From Prolixibacteraceae bacterium UBA1413 (GTDB lineage Bacteria; Bacteroidota; Bacteroidia; Bacteroidales; Prolixibacteraceae): a stretch of 64,000 bases of DNA. Below, one piece after another: positions 1-9,076 of the stretch (its first letter is position 1; each line of letters opens with the position of its first letter). Under the pieces are notes generated by a model. That model had not been told where the DNA came from. It was given only the letters and a program-made list of their open reading frames with translations, and did no database searches. The translations under genes and the position numbers were made by a program. The DNA lies in NCBI GenBank assembly GCA_002304925.1, contig DBPT01000005.1, forward strand, positions 118,193 through 182,192. Reading direction: 5' to 3'.

Positions 1-180
1 GAGGATGAAATTTTGGAATACTCCATTGATCCTGAGCTGATCCATGAGAAATACAGTGATGTGACCGATCTGGTGGTTGACGGGGGAACCGGTGCGATCA
101 TCCCCTCCACGATCGTAGATCTTACCTCCGGGAAGCCTTTGATTATCAGGGAAGGCAAGGGGAAACTGGCCGTTTGGTAG
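1..180 (+). CDS. Threonylcarbamoyl-AMP synthase (Sua5/YrdC/YwlC family), C-terminal fragment
   Basis: The window opens inside this gene; the last 59 codons and the TAG stop at 178-180 are visible. The family makes L-threonylcarbamoyl-AMP from threonine, bicarbonate and ATP for t6A modification of ANN-decoding tRNAs. The visible tail contains the family signature PSTIVDLT at about residues 39-46 of the fragment and ends in REGKGKLAVW, the usual C-terminal strand. It converges on the trkH gene that ends at 202, leaving only 21 bases between stops. The N-terminal catalytic part lies outside the window, so completeness cannot be judged. Confidence 0.8.
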   Translation, partial: EDEILEYSIDPELIHEKYSDVTDLVVDGGTGAIIPSTIVDLTSGKPLIIREGKGKLAVW

Positions 181-201
181 TGAACCGGCGGTTTTCAGGG
201 G

Positions 202-1647
202 TCACTCCCGCCAGAAGGAGGGGGTCAGGATCACCAGGATGGTGAAGAACTCAAGGCGACCTAGGAGCATCAGAAAAGTCAGAACGACCTTGCCGGCATC
301 GGGAATCGTTGCGAAGGAACCGGCAGGTCCCAGGCTACCCAGACCGGGGCCTATATTTCCCAGGCTGGAGGCCACCACCCCGATACTGCTGTCCAGGTCA
401 CCCAGGAATAATATCATGACCAGGCTTCCCACAACAAATACCATCATGTAAAAGACAAAAAACGCCAGAACATTGGTAATTATCCTGGGATCAACCGTCC
501 GGCCGTTGAACTTCACCTCCATGACCGCATTGGGATGGAGGAGCCGCCAAAGTTCATGCCAGGCGTTCTTCAGCAGGATGATGATTCGCATGATCTTCAT
601 TCCGCCGCCTGTAGACCCTGTCATTCCTCCGAAGAAAAAGAGACAAAAGAGAAGCATGGTCACTGCCGGAGCCCAGGAGGTATAATCACTGGTGACGTAG
701 CCCGTGGTGGTAATGACAGAGACAACCATGAAAAGGGCATCCTGCACCACTCTTCCGGCGGGAAGGGAAGTGGTAACCAGCAAGCCTGAAAATACCAGGA
801 TGGTAAATCCCAGGATAAAAAAGAGATAAGACCGGAACTCCTCGTCGTGAAACACTTTTCGGAATTTGCCGTTAACGAGCAGAAAGATGAGGTTGAAGTT
901 GGTACCGGCGATGATCATAAAGAAAATAATCACCCCGTGAATATAAAGGGAAGGCCAGAAAGAGAGTCCTGCCTGTTTGGTGGAGAATCCACTCGACGAC
1001 ATGGTGGAGAGGGCATGGCAGATACTGTCAAAGAGGGGCATTCCCCCCAGGAAGAGCAAAAGGACTGCCAATGCAGTCAGTGACAGGTATATCAACCAGA
1101 TGTTGCGTGCCACCAGTTGGATCCTGGAGCTGACCCGTTCGTGGGTCACCCCCGGGACTTCCGCACTGAAAAGCTGCATGCCTCCGATCCCGAAAGATTT
1201 CATGAAGGAGAGGGTGAACATGATGATTCCCATACCCCCAAGCCACTGGGTGAGTGCCCTCCAGAAAAGCATCCCCGCCGATTGGGATTCTATGTTGGAG
1301 ATTACTGTGGAACCCGTGGTGGTGAATCCCGATACCGACTCATAGAACGCATCGGTAAACCGGGGAATCTCTCCACTGATCAGATAGGGAAGGGTTCCGC
1401 AAAGAGAGATGATCAGCCATACCAGGGAAACCACCAGAAATCCCTCCCTGCGGGTAATGGATCCCCCCTCCCTGAAATTCCGGAAAAAGAGGAAGGATCC
1501 CATGCTCAGGGTAACCCCTGCTGCGAGGGCAAATGCCAGTGTATCTCTTCCGTCGGTCATCAGGGCAACCAGCATGCTTAACATCATGGCAGTCGCTTCT
1601 ACAATCAGCAAAAGTCCTATTACCCTGAGTATCAACCTATAGTTCAT
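202..1647 (-). CDS. trkH: TrkH-family K+ uptake channel subunit (paralogue B)
   Basis: Integral-membrane subunit of a Trk/Ktr potassium uptake system, 481 residues with about ten hydrophobic segments. All four selectivity-filter loops of the superfamily are recognisable in order: SGFTTTGST, TMSSSGFST, ITTTGYVT and SLGNIGPGLG. I place the start at the ATG at 1647 (MNYRLILR), because it matches the start of the neighbouring paralogue (MNYKTIFR); an in-frame TTG eight codons upstream is less likely. It lies downstream of a second trkH (stop at 1818) and trkA on the same strand, with 170 bases between the two trkH genes, so it is probably the last gene of a trkA-trkH-trkH operon. The family assignment is firm; ion preference is inferred. 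Confidence 0.93.
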   Translation of the reverse strand: MNYRLILRVIGLLLIVEATAMMLSMLVALMTDGRDTLAFALAAGVTLSMGSFLFFRNFREGGSITRREGFLVVSLVWLIISLCGTLPYLISGEIPRFTDAFYESVSGFTTTGSTVISNIESQSAGMLFWRALTQWLGGMGIIMFTLSFMKSFGIGGMQLFSAEVPGVTHERVSSRIQLVARNIWLIYLSLTALAVLLLFLGGMPLFDSICHALSTMSSSGFSTKQAGLSFWPSLYIHGVIIFFMIIAGTNFNLIFLLVNGKFRKVFHDEEFRSYLFFILGFTILVFSGLLVTTSLPAGRVVQDALFMVVSVITTTGYVTSDYTSWAPAVTMLLFCLFFFGGMTGSTGGGMKIMRIIILLKNAWHELWRLLHPNAVMEVKFNGRTVDPRIITNVLAFFVFYMMVFVVGSLVMILFLGDLDSSIGVVASSLGNIGPGLGSLGPAGSFATIPDAGKVVLTFLMLLGRLEFFTILVILTPSFWRE

Positions 1648-1817
1648 AACGATGTACCTCTCCCGGCCCAAAGGGACCCTCCGGGCCTGGGCCGGTTTCT
1701 TCAGCTTTTGGATAAAACCTGACGAAAATAATAAAATAAATGACCGCCCCTTTTCGGGAAAGCCGGCTGTTTCACTGGATTCAACTCCCGGGGATGTGCC
1801 AGGTCAACAAAAAAGGG

Positions 1818-3266
1818 TTATTGATCAGTCCAGAAGGAAGGTGAAAAAATTACAAGCACGGTGAAGAGTTCCAGGCGCCCCAGCATCATCAAAAGCGAGA
1901 GAAACACCTTTCCGGCATCGGGAACAGCAGAATAGGTGAAAACCGGGCCCACACTTCCCAGGCCCGGACCGATATTTCCGAGGCAGGAGGCTACAGCCCC
2001 CATGGAGGTATCCATATCACCCACAAAAATCATCAGGATGACGGTACTGACGAAAAATACCATCAGGTAAAACATGAAAAAGGCCAGCACATTGGAGATC
2101 ACGCGGGGTTCAATGGCATGCTTGTTGAACTTTACAGGGATCACCCCACTGGGGTGAATAATTCGCCGCAGCTCATAATAGCTGTTTTTAAGGAGCAGGA
2201 CGATCCGCATGATTTTGACCCCTCCTCCGGTCGACCCGGTAGAACCCCCGAAGAAGAAAAGGATGAAAACAAGCATATAGAGAACAGGCCTCCACATCAG
2301 ATAATCGGCAGTTACAAATCCGGTGGTGGTGATGACAGAAACCACCGTAAAAAGCGAATCCCTGAAAGCCTGTTCTGCAGGCAGTTTCGTAGATATCAGC
2401 AAACCACTGAATATCAAAATAGTGAAGCCAAGTACAAACAGGAAATAATAGCGGAATTCCTCATCCCGGAACAGGCGGGAGAATTTTCCCCTGCCGGCGA
2501 AATAGAGAAGGGTGAAGTTTGTTCCCGCCAGAAACATGAAAAGGGTGATGACATACTGGATATACGGGGAAGGCCAAAAGGCGATACTGGCCTGTTTTGT
2601 GGAGAATCCGCCGGTGGCCATGGTGGCAAATGCGTGGCAGACACTGTCGAAAAGGGACATGCCGCCGAACATCAGCAAAATGACTTCCACCAGAGTCAGC
2701 AATACGTATACGCCCCAGACAATCCTGGCGGTCTGGTAAATCCGGGGGCTGATCTTTTCCACTGTCATTCCCGGCACTTCCGCACTATAGAGTTGCATTC
2801 CCCCAATACCGAAAGCCGGCATCATGGTCAGGAAGAGCACGATGATTCCCATTCCCCCCAACCAGTGAGTGAGGGCCCTCCAAAAGAGGATTCCCTTCGG
2901 GAAGGTTTCGAGGTTGTCAACGACGCTGGCACCTGTGGTGGTAAAACCCGACATGGTCTCGAAGAAGGCATCGGCAAAGCCGGGGATGGTCCGGCTGAAA
3001 ATATAAGGGAGCGTTCCGAAGAGGGAAAAGATCAGCCATACCAGCGTCACGATAAGAAATCCCTCCGTGCGAGAAATCATCATTGAAGATTTCCTGGTGG
3101 CCATCACCAGGAGAAGTCCGGGGACCAGACAAGCCAGAGAAGACCAGGCAAACGCCATCACATCGGAACCCCCGGCAAGCCAGGCTATCAAAAGGCTGAT
3201 CAAGAGGGCGGCTCCTTCAACAAGCAGCATAAGGCCGACGATTCGGAAAATAGTTTTGTAATTCAT
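1818..3266 (-). CDS. trkH: TrkH-family K+ uptake channel subunit (paralogue A)
   Basis: Membrane channel subunit of a Trk potassium transporter, 482 residues. The filter loops SGFTTTGAS, TMATGGFST, ITTTGFVT and CLGNIGPGLG are present, each with the conserved glycine. It is clearly a paralogue of the 202-1647 gene, alignable over the full length including both termini. It sits 30 bases downstream of trkA, which encodes the NAD(H)-binding gating subunit, so the two are almost certainly co-transcribed. Loops 1-3 differ from paralogue B in a few residues beside the glycines (for example GAS against GST), which could tune K+/Na+ selectivity; that is speculation. Confidence 0.94.
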   Translation of the reverse strand: MNYKTIFRIVGLMLLVEGAALLISLLIAWLAGGSDVMAFAWSSLACLVPGLLLVMATRKSSMMISRTEGFLIVTLVWLIFSLFGTLPYIFSRTIPGFADAFFETMSGFTTTGASVVDNLETFPKGILFWRALTHWLGGMGIIVLFLTMMPAFGIGGMQLYSAEVPGMTVEKISPRIYQTARIVWGVYVLLTLVEVILLMFGGMSLFDSVCHAFATMATGGFSTKQASIAFWPSPYIQYVITLFMFLAGTNFTLLYFAGRGKFSRLFRDEEFRYYFLFVLGFTILIFSGLLISTKLPAEQAFRDSLFTVVSVITTTGFVTADYLMWRPVLYMLVFILFFFGGSTGSTGGGVKIMRIVLLLKNSYYELRRIIHPSGVIPVKFNKHAIEPRVISNVLAFFMFYLMVFFVSTVILMIFVGDMDTSMGAVASCLGNIGPGLGSVGPVFTYSAVPDAGKVFLSLLMMLGRLELFTVLVIFSPSFWTDQ

Positions 3267-3296
3267 TCAGTTTGGTCAGCATTCCCTGTCGGGCAA

Positions 3297-4631
3297 TCAT
3301 TTAAAGAATTTCTCAAGCTTCTTCATCCCTGACGGCACGGTGAACACCACGACCTTATCCCCCTCCTGAACCTGCATATTCCCTGAAGCCACAAAACCCT
3401 GATCGCCCCGGATGATCCCTCCCAGTTTCGCTTCACTGGGAAAATCAAGCTCCCTCACTGGTTTCTCGGTAATACGGGTACCCGGCTTGGCGATGAATTC
3501 AAAGACTTCCGCTTCCGAAGATGTCAGGCATTTCACATTCGATATCTCGGCATTGAGGGTAAAGCGGTAAATATAGCTAGCGGCAATCAGCTTCTTGTTC
3601 ACGATGGTGCCGATATCCATATTTTCTGCTGTATTGATCAGGGCAAAATTTTCCACTTCGGCAACAGTCCGTTTAATCCCTATCGACTTTGCCAGGTGGC
3701 ATGACAACAGGTTAACCTCGGAACTCCCCGTTGTGGCGATAAACGCATCCATCTTGGCGAGTCCTTCTTCCTGCAACAAATCCAGATTCCGGCCATCCCC
3801 GTTGATCACCAGCACATTTTCAAACTGGTCGGCAATCATGCTGCAACGTTCCCTGTTCACTTCAATCACCTTGATGCGGTAATTGTCGCCCAGTTTTTCG
3901 ATGGTTTTCTGGGCAATCCTGCTTCCCCCCAAAAACATGATGTTTTTCACTTCAAAAAGTTCCTTGCCCGTAAGCTCAAAAAGGCGTTGCTGGGTAGACC
4001 TATTGGTTACAAAATAGACAACATCGCCGCTGAGGATCATATCTTTCCCGCTGGGGATAATGTTTTCATTTCCCCTGGAGATCGATACAGCCACGATATC
4101 CTTGAGCAGGGATCCCAGTTCTTCGAGCGGACGATTCACGATGGGTGCATTTCCCCTGATCTTGATGCCCATCAGGATCAGCTTTCCTCCTGAGAATTCA
4201 AAATACTGGCGGGTACCCGTCAACTTGACCGAGGAAACAATCTCCTTGGCGGCCAGGCTCTCGGGATAGATGAACTCATGAATACCCATATTTTTAAGCT
4301 TCTCACGGTACCTCGCCTGAAGATACTCCGAATTGTTAATCCTGGCGATGGTACGCGCCACACCCAGGTAACTGGCCATCGCACAGGCGAGCACATTGCG
4401 TTCTTCCGAGGTCGTCACCGCGATGAACAAATCAGCTTTGTTCAACCCTGTCTCCTTGAGATCCACAAAAGAATGCGCCGACCCCGTAACCGTCATCAGA
4501 TCCACCTCCCGGCTGATCTGAGCCAGTTTTTCCGGATCATTGTCCATCAAAACGATGTCGTGGTTTTCGTGGCTGAGCATCCGTGCCAGATGCGTACCCA
4601 CCTCTCCTGCCCCTGCAATAACAACTTTCAC
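3297..4631 (-). CDS. trkA: Trk system K+ uptake regulatory subunit TrkA
   Basis: Cytosolic gating subunit that binds NAD(H) and opens the TrkH channel. It has 444 residues arranged as two repeats of an RCK-N Rossmann domain followed by an RCK-C domain. The first Rossmann motif is VVIAGAGEVGTHLARML near residue 3, with an acidic residue at the end of strand 2 (LMDND). The second begins near residue 230 (IMFLGGSRIAQKTIEKL), where the glycine motif is degenerate, as is common in the second half of TrkA. It is first in the minus-strand operon with two trkH genes. Its start is the ATG at 4631, and upstream is a 224-base gap before comEC. Confidence 0.95.
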   Translation of the reverse strand: MKVVIAGAGEVGTHLARMLSHENHDIVLMDNDPEKLAQISREVDLMTVTGSAHSFVDLKETGLNKADLFIAVTTSEERNVLACAMASYLGVARTIARINNSEYLQARYREKLKNMGIHEFIYPESLAAKEIVSSVKLTGTRQYFEFSGGKLILMGIKIRGNAPIVNRPLEELGSLLKDIVAVSISRGNENIIPSGKDMILSGDVVYFVTNRSTQQRLFELTGKELFEVKNIMFLGGSRIAQKTIEKLGDNYRIKVIEVNRERCSMIADQFENVLVINGDGRNLDLLQEEGLAKMDAFIATTGSSEVNLLSCHLAKSIGIKRTVAEVENFALINTAENMDIGTIVNKKLIAASYIYRFTLNAEISNVKCLTSSEAEVFEFIAKPGTRITEKPVRELDFPSEAKLGGIIRGDQGFVASGNMQVQEGDKVVVFTVPSGMKKLEKFFK

Positions 4632-4855
4632 TTATAAATATATGTTGTATTATGTATTGTTCTTCAATTACATATCATAGTCATGCCTTATTCGCTCTTC
4701 ATGCCCCAGGAATTGGCTTCGCCATGCTCCGCCGAACTTCGTTTCGCATGGAGACAACAAACATGCTCTTATGTATAAACCGTTACATGCTCGTTTCATC
4801 TGCGTATACGCTTGCTTTAAGGAAATGCAAAGTAACGAAGAATACCATTATCTTA
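4632..4855. other. Intergenic gap between trkA and comEC
   Basis: No convincing gene here. An open frame from 4652 runs into the antisense of comEC and has no recognisable protein. The only structure I see is a hairpin with stem CCATGC/GCATGG (4722-4727 with 4746-4751) around an 18-base loop. The gap must hold the promoter of the trkA operon, but no clear TAnnTTTG element stood out. Confidence 0.4.
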
Positions 4856-6907
4856 TCATGGGGAATTTCTTTTTTTCAGATCCCCGTGTTGCCGGATCCT
4901 GTGCCGGAAAGCACCCTGTTCTTTGACCGAATGAACCTTTAAGTCTCCTGCCTGATATAAAACGGCATAGCTCACCACCTTGCTTCCCGGTGGATATTCC
5001 GTCCTGTTCCCGGCACCGGCATCCGCGACGAGAATGGCCGGAGGGAATGTTATGTCCCACGGCTTGCCATCCGGGTCCACACCAACCACCTCCCCGTCAA
5101 AAAAGAGGTATCTTCCATGTTTAATGAGCACAGCATCCTCATAATCCGACTCCAGGGGAATCAAAACAGGATTTTGCAGTCTGAAATGCAACGCGACAGG
5201 TTTGACCACCATTTCCGGGAAATCCTCTTCCAGGAGTTTCCGTGATGCCACGATGTAGTTACAGCTGCCATAGATCAGGTGGATCACGGGTTCCTCACAG
5301 TTGTACAGGATCATCTCCTTCCGGTGGTTGTACCAGACGCGAGTAAGGGTTCCTGAGAGGTTGAGCAGGACAACTCCGCAGAGGGCGCAGAAGAGAAACC
5401 GCACTTTTTTCGATTCGATAAAGAGAGCGGTGAAGAAAAGGATCAGAAAAGCAACGGCCGCAGAAGAAGCCTGGAATCCGAAACCTTCTATCAGCGAACC
5501 CGGCAGTTTTTCGATCCCGACCAGGCCGGCATACACCAACTTGATAAGGAATGCGGCCACCCGGGCCAGGAATCCTGCCGCCGCATGGACGGGAGATGTC
5601 ACCAGGATGAGGATGCCCAGAAAGACAAAGAGGAACGCTGCCGGGATGACTATGAAATTGGAAATCCAGAAATAGACCGGGAACTGGTGAAAATAAAAGC
5701 CCGACAAGGGAAAGGTGGTGATTTGTGAGGCCAGGGAAACGGTGATGAGTCCCCAGAGGTATTTCCCCGGGCGGTTCCGGATGTCCCAGAGGGCAGCCAG
5801 CATCGGCTGGAAGTAGACGATTCCGAGGACTGCGGCGTAGGAAAGCTGGAATCCGGCGTCGAACAACAGGTTTGGATTGACAGCCATCAGGAGGAAGGCT
5901 GACAAAGCCAGCGTATTGTAAATATTTGCGGGGCGTCTGAGATGCTCCCCGGCGAGGACAACGGTGAACATAAGCGCTGACCGCTGCACCGACGGACTTA
6001 ACCCGGTTATAAAGGCAAAACCCCAGAGCATAACGACCGACAGTGCCAGGAAAAGGAGCCGCATACTTTTTCTGCGTCGCAGAAAACCAAAGAGAAAATT
6101 GAAAATCATGTACACAATCCCGACATGAAGCCCCGATACCGCCAGTACATGCGCTGCGCCGGTAGCGGCAAAAACCTGCCTGATTTCGGAATCCATGGAT
6201 TTTTTGTACCCTAGGGTCAAGGCTGCCAGGATTTCAAATTCATCTCCCGAAAGTCCGTTCGTCCGGTAAATCCCCAGCAGGAAATCTCGGGTCTTTTCAG
6301 CCGAAACTCTGAACCTGAAAACAGGATCGGCCCCGGCGTACCACCAACTTCCCGGCTTCAGGTAGACCTGCCTGTAAATGCCTTTCCTTCCGATGTAGCG
6401 CTTGTAATCAAATTCATAGGGATTTCCCCGGTTTCTGATCTCCTCAGGATCACGGCTGAAAACAATCCTGTCACCCGCACACAGTGTATCAACAGCCTCA
6501 CTTTCTGCGAGATAGACAAGAATTCTCTCTTTGACCTTCAGAGCGCTGTCATTTTTAAACACCAGTGTGATAAGCGTTTCGGCCCGGTAACTCCTGTTTT
6601 TCAGGACCGGTTTTTCCAGCAGGGTGGCGACATGCAATCCCGAAGGGAACGGACCGGGAGGTTTGTTCCTTTGAAGGGTAGAAACATATCCCAGGAAAAG
6701 GAAAAAAAGTGTCAGGGTGATTCCCCCGGCAATTTCCCTGCGAAATCCCGGCTCGCGGAACAGAACCACTGCCGATGCCCAGAGAAGAGGGAGGATCATC
6801 ATGATCCATCCTCCCGGGAGGCCTGGGAATGAACTGGCAAGAACCACCCCGGCGACATAAGGCAGCAGGATCCTCAGAAAAGGAACCCTGAGGAGATAAT
6901 CGATCAT
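4856..6907 (-). CDS. comEC: ComEC/Rec2-family DNA uptake channel protein
   Basis: Inner-membrane protein of the ComEC/Rec2 family, which moves single-stranded DNA into the cytoplasm during natural transformation. It has 683 residues: N-terminal membrane segments, a DUF4131-like soluble region to about residue 190, the polytopic Competence domain (about 215-490) with the hallmark HVLAVSGLHVGIVY, and a C-terminal periplasmic tail. The metallo-beta-lactamase domain found in many Firmicute and Proteobacterial ComEC proteins is absent; the tail carries no HxHxDH motif. This shorter form is usual in Bacteroidota. No other com gene is nearby, so actual competence cannot be concluded from the window. 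Confidence 0.9.
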   Translation of the reverse strand: MIDYLLRVPFLRILLPYVAGVVLASSFPGLPGGWIMMILPLLWASAVVLFREPGFRREIAGGITLTLFFLFLGYVSTLQRNKPPGPFPSGLHVATLLEKPVLKNRSYRAETLITLVFKNDSALKVKERILVYLAESEAVDTLCAGDRIVFSRDPEEIRNRGNPYEFDYKRYIGRKGIYRQVYLKPGSWWYAGADPVFRFRVSAEKTRDFLLGIYRTNGLSGDEFEILAALTLGYKKSMDSEIRQVFAATGAAHVLAVSGLHVGIVYMIFNFLFGFLRRRKSMRLLFLALSVVMLWGFAFITGLSPSVQRSALMFTVVLAGEHLRRPANIYNTLALSAFLLMAVNPNLLFDAGFQLSYAAVLGIVYFQPMLAALWDIRNRPGKYLWGLITVSLASQITTFPLSGFYFHQFPVYFWISNFIVIPAAFLFVFLGILILVTSPVHAAAGFLARVAAFLIKLVYAGLVGIEKLPGSLIEGFGFQASSAAVAFLILFFTALFIESKKVRFLFCALCGVVLLNLSGTLTRVWYNHRKEMILYNCEEPVIHLIYGSCNYIVASRKLLEEDFPEMVVKPVALHFRLQNPVLIPLESDYEDAVLIKHGRYLFFDGEVVGVDPDGKPWDITFPPAILVADAGAGNRTEYPPGSKVVSYAVLYQAGDLKVHSVKEQGAFRHRIRQHGDLKKRNSP

Positions 6908-6955
6908 TTATCTGACAGAAATTAGCGTCCTGAAAGATAAATATACAAAAAAAAG

Positions 6956-7510
6956 TTAAGCAGGAACCCTGATCTGGTAATGGGGAGTCACTTTTCCTTT
7001 GGTGATGGCCATCAATCTGCCCCTCAGGATTTTCCGTTTGAGGGGACTCAGGTAATCCACGAACAGTTTCCCCTGGAGATGGTCATATTCATGTTGTATC
7101 ACACGTGCGGGGTATCCGGTGAAGGTATCCTCATGGGGTTCGAAATTCTCATCCTGATACCTGATTCTGATGCTGTCGGGGCGGGAAACATTTTCCCTGA
7201 TTTCCGGCAGGCTGAGGCACCCCTCCTCCATCACCCAGGGGTCGCCGGCGTATTCCAGGATTTCGGGATTAATGAACACCTTTCTGAAACTTTTCAGAGA
7301 GGGATCTTCCTTCGCAAGGGCGGAAGTGTCAACCACAAAGAGCCGTATGGACCTTCCCACCTGGGGTGCCGCCAGACCTACCCCGTCGGCATGATACATG
7401 GTTTCCCAGAAACTCTCCAGGAATTCATCAAACCCGGGATAATCAGGTTTGATGGGTTCGGCAACCCTCCGGAGAACGGGATCTCCATATACTGTAACAG
7501 GAAATATCAT
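6956..7510 (-). CDS. def: Peptide deformylase
   Basis: Metal-dependent enzyme that removes the formyl group from the initiator methionine of new proteins. At 184 residues it has normal length and all three catalytic motifs: GVGLAAPQVG, EGCLSLP and QHEYDH, supplying the metal-binding Cys and two His and the catalytic Glu. Its ATG overlaps the stop of ruvX by four bases (ATGA, 7507-7510), so the two are translationally coupled. It is followed by comEC on the same strand after 48 bases. Confidence 0.97.
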   Translation of the reverse strand: MIFPVTVYGDPVLRRVAEPIKPDYPGFDEFLESFWETMYHADGVGLAAPQVGRSIRLFVVDTSALAKEDPSLKSFRKVFINPEILEYAGDPWVMEEGCLSLPEIRENVSRPDSIRIRYQDENFEPHEDTFTGYPARVIQHEYDHLQGKLFVDYLSPLKRKILRGRLMAITKGKVTPHYQIRVPA

Positions 7511-7935
7511 GATCTGAATTTTTGTTGTTCAAGATAAGATTGTAAAAGAATGGTTGCGCTCACAGCATCGACGAGTGCTTTGTTCTGCCGTTCTTTTTTC
7601 TTCAGCCCGCTATCAATCATAGCCCGCTGAGCCAGGCGGGAGGTAAACCGTTCATCAGCCTGTTCCATCCTGATCGCGGGGTACCTTTTGACAAAAGCCC
7701 TGATGAAAGGGTTGATCCAGGTGATTGCTTCCGATGGCTCATTGCTGAGGGTCACCGGATAGCCCACCAGAACCAGGATCACTTTCTCCTTCCGGAAATA
7801 GTCATCCAGGAACCGCCAGATACCATCTGATGCTACCGTTGCCAAACGGGTAGCGATCATTTGCCCAGGATCGGTAACTGCCAGTCCAACCCGCTTCTTT
7901 CCATAATCTATCGCCAGGATCCTTCCTTTTTCCAC
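7507..7935 (-). CDS. ruvX: RuvX/YqgF-type putative Holliday junction resolvase
   Basis: RNase H-fold nuclease of the YqgF/RuvX family, implicated in Holliday junction resolution and, in E. coli, pre-16S rRNA 5' processing. Motifs are LAIDYGKKRVG (first catalytic Asp), VLVGYP, DERFTS and the C-terminal DAVSAT with the last catalytic Asp. The open frame extends upstream to a TTG at 7992, but the family usually begins a few residues before the IDYG strand. I therefore choose the GTG at 7935, giving 142 residues, close to the usual ~138. There is no ATG in this stretch. The start is the least certain point; the function call is good. It overlaps def by four bases. Confidence 0.88.
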   Translation of the reverse strand: MEKGRILAIDYGKKRVGLAVTDPGQMIATRLATVASDGIWRFLDDYFRKEKVILVLVGYPVTLSNEPSEAITWINPFIRAFVKRYPAIRMEQADERFTSRLAQRAMIDSGLKKKERQNKALVDAVSATILLQSYLEQQKFRS

Positions 7936-8022
7936 CGGGAAAATCAACTTGGTACAACCGGTTGCAAAAATACCAAAAAATCGTTGATGCAAAACCGGCT
8001 TCCGGGTAACCCTTCTGCGGAA

Positions 8023-9024
8023 TTAAGGTTGATCCTTCCTGTTGGAATAGTATTTCATAAACTGGGACCTTTCATAGAGCATCGGGTCACTGATCTTGCT
8101 GTAGGAAAGCCTTCCCCTGAAATCGTCCACGGTGTTGAAATTCCATTTTTCCATAAATCTCCGGAGCTCTTGCAGCATTTCTCCGATAATAGCGGGGCCG
8201 TGCAGATAGAGTGCTGAGCAAAGCTGGGTCACGGCCGCTCCCGCCAAGAGTTGTTTGATCACGGCTTCCCCGGTATGGATCCCCGTGGAGGCAGCCAGAT
8301 CGAGGTGACTCACCTGTGAGGATACCAGTCCGACCCAGCGGAGGGTATGACGCAATTCCGCCGGGGAGCTGAGAACTTCCGAAGCTGACAGTTCCAGCTT
8401 TTCCAGATCTATATCCGGTTCGTAAAACCGGTTGAACATGACCAACCCACGGGCCCCGTTTGCCTTGAGTTTTTCCGCCATCCCCACGATGTTGCTGAAA
8501 TGGCTTCCGATCTTTACCGAAACGGGTATTTTAGCCACAGCCGTCACCGCCATCAAAACATCGGTATAAATTTTTTCAACCGCTGCTGCCTCCACATTCC
8601 GGTTAACCGGCAGGTGAAACACATTCAGCTCAATGGCATCGGCCCCTGCCTCTTCAAGGTCTCTGGCAAAGGAGGGCCATTCGGCCGAAGAGACACAGTT
8701 AATACTGGCAATGACCGGCAAACCGGTGGTCCGCTTTACCTCCGAAACCAGGTCGGTATGCTTCTTCAGGGAATTGTTTCTTACATAATGCTGAATATAA
8801 TAATCAGCTTCAGGATAATCGGCACCAGAACCGCTGCTGCGCGACAGCATATCACCCACCTCGCCGTTAATCTGTTCCTCAAAGACCGATTTGAGCACCA
8901 CCGCCCCGATACCGGCCTGCGCCAGCTCTATAATCTTCGCGGGTGACCCCGTTAATCCCGAACTTGCCGCTACCAGCGGATTCTTCAACTGTATGCCCAG
9001 ATACGTGGTTTCCAGATTTGCCAT
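8023..9024 (-). CDS. Dihydroorotate dehydrogenase-like flavoprotein
   Basis: TIM-barrel flavoprotein of the dihydroorotate dehydrogenase superfamily, 333 residues. The N-terminus (TTYLGIQLKNPLVAASSGLT) matches the PyrD class 1 pattern of a short beta strand followed by an NP-containing FMN loop. Further motifs are ASINCVSSAEW, IELNVFHLP and VSVKIGSHFSN, with the Lys of the flavin-binding strand. It belongs to a stand-alone 'PyrD-like' group and is not paired with pyrK or other pyrimidine genes here, so it should not be called pyrD without evidence. The actual substrate is unknown. It lies 30 bases from the ruvX open frame and 52 from the YggS gene, on the same strand. Confidence 0.82.
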   Translation of the reverse strand: MANLETTYLGIQLKNPLVAASSGLTGSPAKIIELAQAGIGAVVLKSVFEEQINGEVGDMLSRSSGSGADYPEADYYIQHYVRNNSLKKHTDLVSEVKRTTGLPVIASINCVSSAEWPSFARDLEEAGADAIELNVFHLPVNRNVEAAAVEKIYTDVLMAVTAVAKIPVSVKIGSHFSNIVGMAEKLKANGARGLVMFNRFYEPDIDLEKLELSASEVLSSPAELRHTLRWVGLVSSQVSHLDLAASTGIHTGEAVIKQLLAGAAVTQLCSALYLHGPAIIGEMLQELRRFMEKWNFNTVDDFRGRLSYSKISDPMLYERSQFMKYYSNRKDQP

Positions 9025-9076
9025 AGTAATTCGGATATTATGTTCCTCAAAAATAAAAAAACTCTACAGTAAAAAC

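Noticed and set aside
2118..3086. 322-codon plus-strand open frame
   Set aside because: Lies antisense inside the second trkH; composition is charged and repetitive with no family signature, a shadow of the real gene.
4652..4942. Open frame between trkA and comEC
   Set aside because: Overlaps the comEC end, has no recognisable content and contains a hairpin; treated as intergenic.
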